In this document: positions 10,207 through 17,881 of the stretch, piece by piece
Layout: every line of letters begins with the position of its first letter
How positions within the stretch are numbered: the stretch's first letter is position 1
DNA from: Comamonadaceae bacterium
GTDB taxonomy: Bacteria; Pseudomonadota; Gammaproteobacteria; Burkholderiales; Burkholderiaceae_C
Direction of reading: 5' to 3'
DNA length: 64,000 bases
NCBI GenBank assembly: GCA_947455465.1
Contig: CANGNS010000003.1
Coordinates: 114,952-178,951 of the forward strand
Notes under the pieces: generated by a model
Database searches by the model: none
Seen by the model: only the letters and a program-made list of their open reading frames with translations
What the model was told of the DNA's origin: nothing
Program-made: the position numbers and the translations under genes

Positions 10207-10904
10207 TTGATGGCCTGCTCAACCTGGTCGATGGTGCTGTGGCGCACATCCTCGCCCTTGACCACATAAATAATGAACTCGGCGATGTTTTTCGCATGGT
10301 CGCCAATGCGCTCAATGGCTTTGGCCAAAAACAGCAAATCCAGGCTGGGGGAGATGGTGCGCGGGTCTTCCATCATGTAAGTGATGAGTTTGCGCACAAA
10401 GCCGTCAAACTCTTTGTCAATCAAATCGTCTTCTTTGAGAATGCTCAGGGCGGCGTTGACGTCCAGACGGGCAAAAGCGTCCAGGGCCTTGTTGAGCAAG
10501 CCAGAGGCCAGATCGGCGGCGTAGCGCAGCTCAAGCGACGGGAGCGAGCGTGGCGCGCCGCTTTCAATAATGGAGCGCACCATGCGGGCAATTTTTTCGG
10601 CCTCATCACCCACGCGTTCCAGGTTGGCCGTGGTCTTGGAGATAGCGATCAGCAAGCGCAAATCGCGCGCGGTGGGTTGGCGTCGCGCAATGATGGAAGA
10701 CAGATCACGGTCAATTTCAATTTCCATGGCATTGACGCGCGCCTCTTTTTGGGTCACCTCATCGGCCGCTTCGGTGCTGAAATGCGAGAGCGCAAAAATG
10801 GCACGATGAATTTGCGACTCCACCAGCCCGCCCAACTCCATGACCTGGGAGGACACGGAGGTTAGTTCCGAATCAAACTGCGTAGAAAGATGTTTATCTG
10901 GCAT
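10203..10904 (-). CDS. phoU: Phosphate transport regulator PhoU
   Basis: A 233-residue all-helical PhoU made of two homologous three-helix bundles. The E/DxxxD metal-binding motifs are present, for example around VGDEAEKIARMV and IGDHAKNIAEFI, the second marking the repeat. PhoU links the Pst transporter to PhoR and restrains the phosphate response when phosphate is plentiful. It lies between pstB (51-base gap) and phoB (four-base overlap), so the transporter, its regulator and the two-component system form one operon, unlike E. coli where phoBR is separate. Confidence 0.95.
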   Translation of the reverse strand: MPDKHLSTQFDSELTSVSSQVMELGGLVESQIHRAIFALSHFSTEAADEVTQKEARVNAMEIEIDRDLSSIIARRQPTARDLRLLIAISKTTANLERVGDEAEKIARMVRSIIESGAPRSLPSLELRYAADLASGLLNKALDAFARLDVNAALSILKEDDLIDKEFDGFVRKLITYMMEDPRTISPSLDLLFLAKAIERIGDHAKNIAEFIIYVVKGEDVRHSTIDQVEQAIK

Positions 10905-10955
10905 GGGGTTTCCTGCTTGTAAGCGTCAATGCAATAGGTAATATGACCAGGCCAC

Positions 10956-11735
10956 TTATCCGAAGCGGCCGGTAATATAGTCTTCGGTCTCTTTGCGGGT
11001 GGGTTTGAAAAACATTTGTTCAGTCACGCCAAACTCGATTAAATCGCCCAAATACATATAGGCCGTGTAATCACTGCAGCGGGCGGCCTGTTGCATATTG
11101 TGGGTGACAATGACCACCGTGTAATCTGCCTTTAACTCCACAATCAGCTCTTCCACTTTGGCAGTGGAAATAGGATCGAGGGCGGAACAGGGTTCGTCAA
11201 GCAATAACACTTCCGGCTTGATCGCAATTCCGCGGGCAATGCACAAGCGCTGCTGCTGCCCGCCCGACAGGCTGCCGCCGCTTTGGTGCAATTTGTCTTT
11301 GACCTCGGTCCAGAGCGCCGATTTGCGCAAGGCCCACTCCACCCGCTCTTCCATATCGGTGGCGTTGAGGTTTTCGAAGAGTTTGACGCCGAAGGCCACG
11401 TTGTCGTAGATCGACATAGGAAAAGGCGTAGGCTTTTGAAAAACCATGCCGACTTTGGCGCGAAGCAACGCAACGTCTTCTTTGCTGGTCAAAATATCCT
11501 GGCCGTCGAGCAACACCTGGCCCTCGGCGCGCTGTTCGGGGTAGAGCTCAAACATGCGATTCAAAATACGCAATAAGGTCGATTTACCGCATCCGGAGGG
11601 GCCGATAAATGCGGTAACCCGGCCTTCGGGAATATCGAGGTTGATATTTTTGAGGGCTTTGAATTTACCGTAGTAAAAATCCAAGTTCTTGATGGCGATT
11701 TTGGTTCGCGCTGTACCGTTATCTGTTTTAAGCAT
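10956..11735 (-). CDS. pstB: Phosphate ABC transporter ATP-binding protein PstB
   Basis: A 259-residue ABC ATPase of the high-affinity phosphate importer. Walker A is GPSGCGKST (about 45-53), the signature is [13 protein letters not shown] and Walker B is [13 protein letters not shown], all as in PstB. It powers PstA and PstC in the inner membrane. The gene follows pstA by 24 bases. The Cys in the Walker A loop is usual for PstB rather than other ABC proteins, which supports this assignment over a general ABC ATPase. Confidence 0.97.
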   Translation of the reverse strand: MLKTDNGTARTKIAIKNLDFYYGKFKALKNINLDIPEGRVTAFIGPSGCGKSTLLRILNRMFELYPEQRAEGQVLLDGQDILTSKEDVALLRAKVGMVFQKPTPFPMSIYDNVAFGVKLFENLNATDMEERVEWALRKSALWTEVKDKLHQSGGSLSGGQQQRLCIARGIAIKPEVLLLDEPCSALDPISTAKVEELIVELKADYTVVIVTHNMQQAARCSDYTAYMYLGDLIEFGVTEQMFFKPTRKETEDYITGRFG

Positions 11736-11759
11736 AGTGTGAATAATCTCAAAATAAGG

Positions 11760-12623
11760 TCAGGACTTTTGTCGCGTAATTACCCGCGCCAGAATATTGA
11801 GTCCCAGTACGGCCACCGTGATCAAAAATACGCCCGCCCAGGCAAGCTTTTGCCAGTTTTCGTAGGGGCTCATGGCGAACTTAAATATCGTGACCGGCAG
11901 GCTGGCCATGGGCTCGCTCAGGCTAGAAGTCCAAAATTGGTTGCTCAGCGCCGTAAATAGCAAGGGCGCAGTCTCGCCAGCGATGCGGGCTACCGCCAAC
12001 AAAATACCGGTTATCACGCCCGCACGCGCCGCTTTGAGCGTAATGCTGGCAATCACTTTCCACTTGGGCGCGCCCAGGGCGTAGGCGGCCTCGCGCAAGC
12101 CGGCGGGCACCAGGCGCAACATGTCCTCGGTGGTGCGGATCACCACCGGAATCACAATCAGCGCCAGCGCTACGACGCCCGCATATCCCGAAAATGTCTT
12201 GAACCGCGACACCACCACCGAGTACACAAAGAGACCGACCACGATAGAGGGCGCGGAGAGCAAAATGTCATTCACAAAACGCGTGGTTTCGGCCAGCCAG
12301 CTCTTGGAGTCAAATTCCGCCAAATAAATACCGGCCATGATGCCAATCGGCGCGCCTACCAAAGTAGCCAAACCCACCATGATGGCCGAGCCGTAAATCG
12401 CGTTAGCCAAACCGCCATCCTCGTTGGGCGGCGGGGTCATTTGGGTCAGGGTGGCGAAACTCAATCCGGCAAAACCCAGGCTAATGGTTTCAAACAATAT
12501 CCAAAACAGCCAGACCAGACCAAACAGCATGGCCATCATGGCCAAAGCGATGGCAATGCCGTTCACACGTTTGCGCGCCGCGTAGCGCGCCGCACGCTGG
12601 GAATCCAAAGCGCCGGTACTCAT
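11760..12623 (-). CDS. pstA: Phosphate ABC transporter permease PstA
   Basis: A 287-residue inner-membrane permease with six predicted transmembrane segments, the first at about 20-50 after a basic, Arg-rich N-terminus. The cytoplasmic EAA loop appears around [21 protein letters not shown], which contacts PstB. The final helix ends near the C-terminus in [13 protein letters not shown]. The start overlaps the pstC stop by ATGA. PstA pairs with PstC to form the phosphate channel. Confidence 0.96.
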   Translation of the reverse strand: MSTGALDSQRAARYAARKRVNGIAIALAMMAMLFGLVWLFWILFETISLGFAGLSFATLTQMTPPPNEDGGLANAIYGSAIMVGLATLVGAPIGIMAGIYLAEFDSKSWLAETTRFVNDILLSAPSIVVGLFVYSVVVSRFKTFSGYAGVVALALIVIPVVIRTTEDMLRLVPAGLREAAYALGAPKWKVIASITLKAARAGVITGILLAVARIAGETAPLLFTALSNQFWTSSLSEPMASLPVTIFKFAMSPYENWQKLAWAGVFLITVAVLGLNILARVITRQKS

Positions 12624-13585
12624 GTTTTGCTCCCCTCGCCTTTGCGCAACTGCGCCAAAAGCAATTTAGACAGGGAAAGAATCACGAAGGTAATAAAGAA
12701 AAGCACCAGGCCCAAATACATCAAAGCGGCTTGGTGCAGGCCTTCGCCCGCCTCCGCAAACTCATTGGCCAACGCCGAGGTAATGCTATTGGCCGCTTGA
12801 AACAGGCTTAGCGAATCGAGCTGGTTGAAATTTCCGATCACAAAAGTCACTGCCATGGTTTCACCAATGGCGCGGCCTAGGCCCAACATAATCCCACCAA
12901 TGACGCCGGTCTTGGTAAATGGCAAGACCACGGTGGATACGACCTCCCAGGTGGTGGCACCCAAACCGTAGGCCGACTCCTTGAGCAGAGGCGGCGTCAC
13001 CTCAAACACGTCACGCATCACAGCCGATATAAACGGAATAATCATGATGGCCAAAATAATTCCGGCCGACAAAATACCGATGCCTACCGGCGGACCCGAC
13101 ACGAAGGCCCCTAAATAAGGCACGCCCGCAAAAGCGGTTTGCAAGGGCGTTTGCACATATTGGGCCAGCACCGGCCCAAAAACCAAAAGACCCCACATGC
13201 CGTACACGATAGAGGGCACTGCCGCCAACAATTCGATGGCTGTACCCAGCGGCCGTTTCAGCCAGGCGGGCGAGAGTTCGGTCAGAAAAAGCGCAATACC
13301 AAAACTGACCGGCACTGCAATCAACAAAGCAATCAGCGATGTCGAAATAGTGCCGTAAATCATGACCAAGCCGCCAAAGTCCTCCTGCACCGGATCCCAC
13401 ACGGTTCGGGTTAAAAAGCTTAAACCGTATTTATGAATCGCCGGCCAGGCGCTGATCGTTAGCGATAACAAGATCGCCGCGAGCAGCGCCAGTGTGAGCC
13501 AAGCCGCCGACTTGGCAGCAAATCCGAAGATCCGGTCGGCCAGCGGGCCGCCGCTAGAGCGGGCCGGAGCAGTGGACTGAGTCAT
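12620..13585 (-). CDS. pstC: Phosphate ABC transporter permease PstC
   Basis: A 321-residue inner-membrane permease, six transmembrane segments, with the first at about 25-50. The conserved stretch [20 protein letters not shown] and the EAA-type loop [21 protein letters not shown] identify PstC. An in-frame TTG two codons upstream exists, but the ATG at 13583-13585 is preferred. It lies 27 bases after pstS and overlaps pstA by four bases. Confidence 0.95.
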   Translation of the reverse strand: MTQSTAPARSSGGPLADRIFGFAAKSAAWLTLALLAAILLSLTISAWPAIHKYGLSFLTRTVWDPVQEDFGGLVMIYGTISTSLIALLIAVPVSFGIALFLTELSPAWLKRPLGTAIELLAAVPSIVYGMWGLLVFGPVLAQYVQTPLQTAFAGVPYLGAFVSGPPVGIGILSAGIILAIMIIPFISAVMRDVFEVTPPLLKESAYGLGATTWEVVSTVVLPFTKTGVIGGIMLGLGRAIGETMAVTFVIGNFNQLDSLSLFQAANSITSALANEFAEAGEGLHQAALMYLGLVLFFITFVILSLSKLLLAQLRKGEGSKT

Positions 13586-13612
13586 GAGCAACTTGGAATA
13601 AAGCGTTGAAAA

Positions 13613-14650
13613 TTACTTGAAAGCGACCGGCTTGCCCGAGGCGTCTTTAATGTCGCCCCACGCTTTTTGGATGGCACCAACAACGGCAGCGGGCATAGGA
13701 ACGTAATCGAGGTCAGCCGCGGCCTTCTCGCCATTGGCATAGGCCCAGTTGAAAAACTTCAAAGTTTCGGTGGCATTGGCGGGCTTGTCCTGCTTGGTAT
13801 GCATCAGGATATAAGTAGCGCCGCTGATAGGCCAGGCTTCTTTACCCTGCTGGTTGGTCAGGATTTGGTAGAACGACTTGTTCCAATCGGCGCCGGCTGC
13901 AGCGGCTTTGAAAGTGTCGTCTTCGGGCTTAACAAAATGGCCGGCTGCGTTTTGCATCACGGCATAGGTCATTTTGTTTTGCTTGACGTAGGAATATTCC
14001 ACATAACCCAGCGAATTGGGCAAACGGCCAACAAATGCCGCCACGCCTTCATTGCCTTTGCCGCCCGCGCCCACCGGCCAGTTCACAGCCGTGCCCTCGC
14101 CGACCTTGGTTTTCCACTCGGGGCTGACTTTGCTCAGGTAATTGGTAAAGATAAAGGTGGTTCCCGAACCATCGGCGCGGCGCACTTGCGCGATCGCGGC
14201 GTCAGGCAAAGCCACATCAGGGTTGAGCGCTTTGATGGCCGGGTCATTCCAACGGGCCACTTTGCCCAGGAAAATGTCCGCCAGCAAAGGGCCGGTCAAT
14301 TTGAGTTGGCCGGGCTTGATGCCTGCGACATTGAGCACCGGCACGACGCCACCAATCACGGTGGGGAACTGCATTTGGCCTTTGGATTTGAGGACCTCAT
14401 CCGTCTGGGGCATGTCCGAGGCACCGAAATCCACGGTTTTAGAGTCGATTTGCTTGATACCGCCGCCCGAACCAATGGATTGGTAATTGACCTTCACGCC
14501 GGTCAATTTGTTGTAGTCAGACGCCCATTTGGCGTAAATCGGCGCAGGGAAAGTCGCGCCAGCGCCGGTAATTTCTTGGGCTTGCACGCCGGTAAAAGCC
14601 AGGGCGCCTAGGGCTGCCGCCAGGAACGAAGAGGAAAACACGTTTTTCAT
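13613..14650 (-). CDS. pstS: Periplasmic phosphate-binding protein PstS
   Basis: A 345-residue solute-binding protein with a Sec signal peptide ending near GVQAQ (residues 1-24). Phosphate-binding motifs are seen in GAGATFPAPIY (start of the mature chain), SIGSGGGIKQ and RADGSGTTFIF. It delivers phosphate to PstCA. I reject an upstream start that would prefix 15 residues to the signal peptide; the chosen ATG has AAAGGTG just upstream. It is the first gene of the pst-phoU-phoBR operon and is preceded by a Pho box at 14701-14718. Confidence 0.96.
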   Translation of the reverse strand: MKNVFSSSFLAAALGALAFTGVQAQEITGAGATFPAPIYAKWASDYNKLTGVKVNYQSIGSGGGIKQIDSKTVDFGASDMPQTDEVLKSKGQMQFPTVIGGVVPVLNVAGIKPGQLKLTGPLLADIFLGKVARWNDPAIKALNPDVALPDAAIAQVRRADGSGTTFIFTNYLSKVSPEWKTKVGEGTAVNWPVGAGGKGNEGVAAFVGRLPNSLGYVEYSYVKQNKMTYAVMQNAAGHFVKPEDDTFKAAAAGADWNKSFYQILTNQQGKEAWPISGATYILMHTKQDKPANATETLKFFNWAYANGEKAAADLDYVPMPAAVVGAIQKAWGDIKDASGKPVAFK

Positions 14651-14700
14651 TGGACACCTTTGAAGTGGTTTAGTTAACCCAGCCACTTTAAGCATGATTT

Positions 14701-14718
14701 ATGACAGTTTAATGACCT
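14701..14718 (-). promoter_or_regulatory. Pho box upstream of pstS
   Basis: Read on the minus strand, two seven-base units AGGTCAT and CTGTCAT are separated by four bases (TAAA), the 11-base period of the PhoB consensus CTGTCAT-N4-CTGTCAT. Ten bases further on is TAAAGT, a plausible -10 element (14685-14690), and the pstS start lies 35 bases beyond that. This is the geometry of PhoB-activated promoters, in which the Pho box replaces the -35 element. Confidence 0.82.
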
Positions 14719-14776
14719 TTCCAGACCCAGCACTCCCGCCTGGAAATAATCCGCGCCAGGGTATCAGCGGGCATTT

Positions 14777-14794
14777 TTGTCACACATTTGTCAC
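14777..14794 (+). promoter_or_regulatory. Pho box upstream of the Fas1-domain gene
   Basis: Two identical TTGTCAC units at 14777-14783 and 14788-14794 are separated by ACAT, again an 11-base period. A -10-like TATTCT begins exactly ten bases after the second unit (14805-14810), and the ATG follows at 14838. This fits a PhoB-activated promoter facing away from pstS. Confidence 0.75.
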
Positions 14795-14837
14795 TTTATG
14801 TTTTTATTCTCGGGGTTTTCTAACCGGAGATATTGCC

Positions 14838-15338
14838 ATGTCGACTCACACCACATTCCAAACCGCCCGCCGCCTGGTCCTGGTTCTGACGGCCACTGCC
14901 TGGCTTGGCGCCTGCGCTACCGTACAAAAACCGCTGAGCATTGCCGATACGATCGCCAACACCCCTTCCCTGAGCACGCTTAACGGCCTGGTAAAAAGCG
15001 CCGGCCTGACCGAAACGCTGCAAGGCAGCGGACCCTTCACGGTATTTGCGCCCAGCAACGACGCTTTCAAAGCCGTCCCTGCGGCGACCTTGGAGGACCT
15101 GAACAAGCATCCCGAGAAGCTGAAAAACCTGCTGAGCTTTCACGCAGTGAGCGGCGCGCTCTTGGCCAAAGACGTGAAAAACAGCAACGTTAAAGCGCTC
15201 AATGGGGATGCACTGGCCCTGTCCAAAGCCGGCGAGTTCGTTACCGTTGAAAATGCCGCTGTGACGCAGGCCGATTTGGTCGCCACCAACGGTGTCATCC
15301 ACATTGTTGACGTGGTGATGACACCTCCCAAGAAGTAA
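14838..15338 (+). CDS. Fasciclin (Fas1) domain lipoprotein, predicted Pho regulon member
   Basis: A 166-residue secreted protein. The signal peptide ends in LGAC, so a lipid-modified Cys near residue 26 is predicted, followed by one Fas1 domain (about 30-165) with the H1-like motif GPFTVFAPSNDAFKAVP and the terminal H2-like VIHIVDVVMTP. Fas1 domains mediate adhesion or surface interactions; the specific role here is unknown. I start at the ATG at 14838, which has a purine-rich CCGGAGA upstream; the longer frame would read through the promoter. It is divergent from pstS and has its own Pho box, suggesting induction under phosphate limitation. Confidence 0.85.
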   Translation: MSTHTTFQTARRLVLVLTATAWLGACATVQKPLSIADTIANTPSLSTLNGLVKSAGLTETLQGSGPFTVFAPSNDAFKAVPAATLEDLNKHPEKLKNLLSFHAVSGALLAKDVKNSNVKALNGDALALSKAGEFVTVENAAVTQADLVATNGVIHIVDVVMTPPKK

Positions 15339-15380
15339 ATGTGCACTTGGGCAGGCCCTCCGCCCGCCCAAGTCACCCGC

Positions 15381-15407
15381 AGCCCGGCACCGCCGGGCTT
15401 TTCTTTG
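15381..15407 (+). terminator. Rho-independent terminator after the Fas1 gene
   Basis: A perfect eight-base stem AGCCCGGC / GCCGGGCT with a three-base loop is followed by TTTCTTT. A second inverted repeat, CTTGGGC (15346-15352) with GCCCAAG (15366-15372), lies just before it. Confidence 0.8.
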
Positions 15408-15471
15408 TCCGCTGGCCCGAGGTGCTATTCTTGGCCGATTACGCCAGTTTCACGCCCTTTTTAGCTTTTTC

Positions 15472-16959
15472 ATGTCTCTTCCCACGCGCTTGGCAGCCAT
15501 TGACCTGGGCTCCAACAGTTTTCGGCTGGAAATCGGCCAACTTTCCCACGGTGCCTTTGAGCGCACCGAATACATCAAAGAATCCGTGCGCCAAGGCGCG
15601 GGCATGGACAGCGAGCGCAACCTCACCGAGGCGGCCATGCAGGCCGGTTGGGATTGTCTGGCCCGTTTTGGCGAGCGTTTGGCCGGATTTAAACCAGCGC
15701 AGGTGCGGGCCGTAGCGACCCAGACACTGCGTGAGGCCCGCAACCGCGACGTGTTTCTAGAGCACGCAGTGCGCGTGCTGGGCTTTCCCATCGACGTGAT
15801 TTCCGGGCGGGAAGAGGCGCGCCTGATTTACAAAGGCGTCTCCCATTTGCTGCCGCCCTCCCCCGAGCGGCGTTTGGTCGTGGACATTGGCGGGCGCTCG
15901 ACCGAGCTGATTTTGGGCGAGCAGCACACCCCCCGGGTTTTGGAGTCCTTTCGGGTAGGCAGCATTGCCTGGTCGACGCGCTATTTTCCCGATGGCCAAT
16001 GGCGGCGCAAGGCCTTTGAAACCGCCGAAGTGGCGGCCAAAGCGGTATTGGAGGGCGCCGTGGAGGCCTATGGACCCACCAAGTGGGACGTGGCCTATGG
16101 CTCAGCAGGCACCGTCAGCGCGGTCAGTGAGGCGCTTTTGGCCGGCGGCTGGCCCGATGGTGTCGTCACGCCTGAAGGCTTGGACTGGCTGCGCGAACGC
16201 CTGATCGCTGCCGAATCGAGCGCCAGCACCAAAGTGGCCGGACTGCGCGAAGACCGCAAAGCGGTGATTGCAGGCGGCTTGAGCGTCACGCGCGCACTTT
16301 TTAGCCTGCTGGGCATCAGCCGCATGCACCCGACCGCAGGCGGCCTGCGCCACGGCCTGATTTGCCAAATGCAGGGCTCGCGCGAAGACGCCACCGACCT
16401 GCGCACCAAAACGGTCGAGCGCCTGGCCACTAAATTCAACGTCGACAAAGCCCATGGTGCGCGCGTGGGCGAGGTAGCAGCCGAGCTGCTGGGCCAGCTG
16501 CTGCCAGCCAGTGCCGAAGACCCTCACCGGGCCGAGCGCAAGCTGCGGTGGGCGGCGCAACTGCACGAAATGGGCAGCCACATTTCCCATAGCGATTACC
16601 ACAAGCACGGTGCCTACATCTTGCAGAACGCCGATGCCATGGGCTTCTCGCTGGACGAGTTGCAGCGCTTGAGTGTGCTGGTGCTGGGCCACCGGGGCAA
16701 GCTGCGCAAAATCGAGGACGCGCTGGCGCTGCCCGAGCTGCGTGCGCAGCTGGTCGCCCTGCGCGTGGCCGTCATTCTGTGCCATGCACGGCGCGACCCG
16801 CAGCCCGACTGCGTATGGGTGCAAACCAGCAAGTCCGCCCTCACTTTGTATTGCAAGCGGACCTGGGCGACGGAGTTTCCCCAGTCGGCCTATTTGCTGC
16901 GCGAAGAGGCGCTGGCTTGGCAAAAGACGCCCTGGCCGCTGGAGTTCGTGGAAGTCTGA
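15472..16959 (+). CDS. ppx: Exopolyphosphatase, Ppx/GppA family
   Basis: A 495-residue member of the ASKHA fold that removes terminal phosphate from polyphosphate. The two phosphate-binding loops are AIDLGSNSFRLEIGQ (about 9-23) and VVDIGGRSTELILG (about 137-150), and the C-terminal HD-like helical domain contains LHEMGSHISHSDYHKHGAYI. GppA activity on pppGpp cannot be excluded, but ppk and sixA nearby favour polyphosphate metabolism. The next gene starts within the ppx stop codon (TGATG), so it is likely translated by coupling. Confidence 0.92.
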   Translation: MSLPTRLAAIDLGSNSFRLEIGQLSHGAFERTEYIKESVRQGAGMDSERNLTEAAMQAGWDCLARFGERLAGFKPAQVRAVATQTLREARNRDVFLEHAVRVLGFPIDVISGREEARLIYKGVSHLLPPSPERRLVVDIGGRSTELILGEQHTPRVLESFRVGSIAWSTRYFPDGQWRRKAFETAEVAAKAVLEGAVEAYGPTKWDVAYGSAGTVSAVSEALLAGGWPDGVVTPEGLDWLRERLIAAESSASTKVAGLREDRKAVIAGGLSVTRALFSLLGISRMHPTAGGLRHGLICQMQGSREDATDLRTKTVERLATKFNVDKAHGARVGEVAAELLGQLLPASAEDPHRAERKLRWAAQLHEMGSHISHSDYHKHGAYILQNADAMGFSLDELQRLSVLVLGHRGKLRKIEDALALPELRAQLVALRVAVILCHARRDPQPDCVWVQTSKSALTLYCKRTWATEFPQSAYLLREEALAWQKTPWPLEFVEV

Positions 16960-17393
16960 TGCCCTTGCAAATGCTCGCGGACGAACGCGCTATCCGGCAC
17001 CGCCTGGCCGCTTTCGCGCGCACCCTGGACCAGCGCCAATGGGACAGCTTGGGCGAGGTCTTCGCACCCGAGGCCCAGCTGGTTTACGGCGCGCACCAGC
17101 CGCAAGGGCTGGCGGCAGTTGAGGCGCATTTCCGCGCATTTCTGGGGGGCTGCGGCCCCTCGCAACACCTGCTGGGCAATATTGATATCGACGTTCAAGG
17201 CGACCATGCCCACAGTTGGGCCGCTGTCTGCGCCAGCCACCGGGCAGCGGGCAAGGACGACACCCGGGAGTTCACCGCCCGTGGTAACTACGTCACCCAG
17301 TGGGTCCGCCTGCCCCAAGGCTGGCGGGTGGCACGCTGGGAGTGGCAAAACGGCTGGTTTAGCGGGGATTTCAGCATTCTTGGCCCTGGCTGA
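16959..17393 (+). CDS. SnoaL/NTF2-like protein coupled to ppx
   Basis: A 144-residue protein with the NTF2-like/SnoaL pattern: an N-terminal helix ADERAIRHRLAAFARTLDQR, then DSLGEVFAPEAQLVYG and a C-terminal beta-sheet ending in WRVARWEWQNGWFSGDFSIL. No catalytic residues can be assigned with confidence; the fold covers isomerases, hydrolases and binding proteins. Its ATG overlaps the ppx TGA stop, so its expression is tied to exopolyphosphatase. A similar small protein next to ppx is not a family arrangement I can name. It converges on sixA. Confidence 0.8.
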   Translation: MPLQMLADERAIRHRLAAFARTLDQRQWDSLGEVFAPEAQLVYGAHQPQGLAAVEAHFRAFLGGCGPSQHLLGNIDIDVQGDHAHSWAAVCASHRAAGKDDTREFTARGNYVTQWVRLPQGWRVARWEWQNGWFSGDFSILGPG

Positions 17394-17414
17394 GGGCATG
17401 CGCGCCGCCCCGGC

Positions 17415-17876
17415 CTACAGCATGTCCGGCGATTGCACGCTGAGCAAAGTGGTTTCCGTTTGGCCATTGCGCTCGCGGTAGCGCAGCCACCAGACAGCGC
17501 CTTTTTTCACCGACATCGCCTGTCCCGGCTGGCCCAATAAGCGCGATATGGCCTGGCCCAGCGTGGGCTGGTGCCCTACCAGCAAGACGCACACCGGCGA
17601 GTCAGGCCAGTGCGCCAAAGCGAGCAACTCATCGACCCCGGACAAAGGCGCCAAGGCCGGTGCGATCTTGAATTTGCGGTCCAAGGCACGGGCTGTTTGC
17701 TCGGCCCGCAAGGCGGGGCTGGCAAACACTTTGGTGCCGGCGGGCAATTGGCGGTCCAGCCAGGCGCCCATGCGCTGGGCTTGTTTTTCACCCCGCGAGG
17801 TCAGGCCGCGCAGCATGTCATCGCCGACCAGCTCCAAATCAATGGCCTCTGCGTGACGCCATAAAACCAGATCCAT
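17415..17876 (-). CDS. sixA: Phosphohistidine phosphatase SixA
   Basis: A 153-residue histidine phosphatase superfamily protein. The RHG-type motif is LWRHAEA near the N-terminus (catalytic His about residue 8) and the second conserved His lies in VGHQPTLGQAI. In E. coli SixA removes phosphate from phosphohistidine, notably on the nitrogen PTS protein NPr. Here it starts 5 bases after the ppk stop in the same direction, so it is co-transcribed with polyphosphate kinase and might instead act in phosphate metabolism. Confidence 0.88.
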   Translation of the reverse strand: MDLVLWRHAEAIDLELVGDDMLRGLTSRGEKQAQRMGAWLDRQLPAGTKVFASPALRAEQTARALDRKFKIAPALAPLSGVDELLALAHWPDSPVCVLLVGHQPTLGQAISRLLGQPGQAMSVKKGAVWWLRYRERNGQTETTLLSVQSPDML

Positions 17877-17881
17877 GCGAT

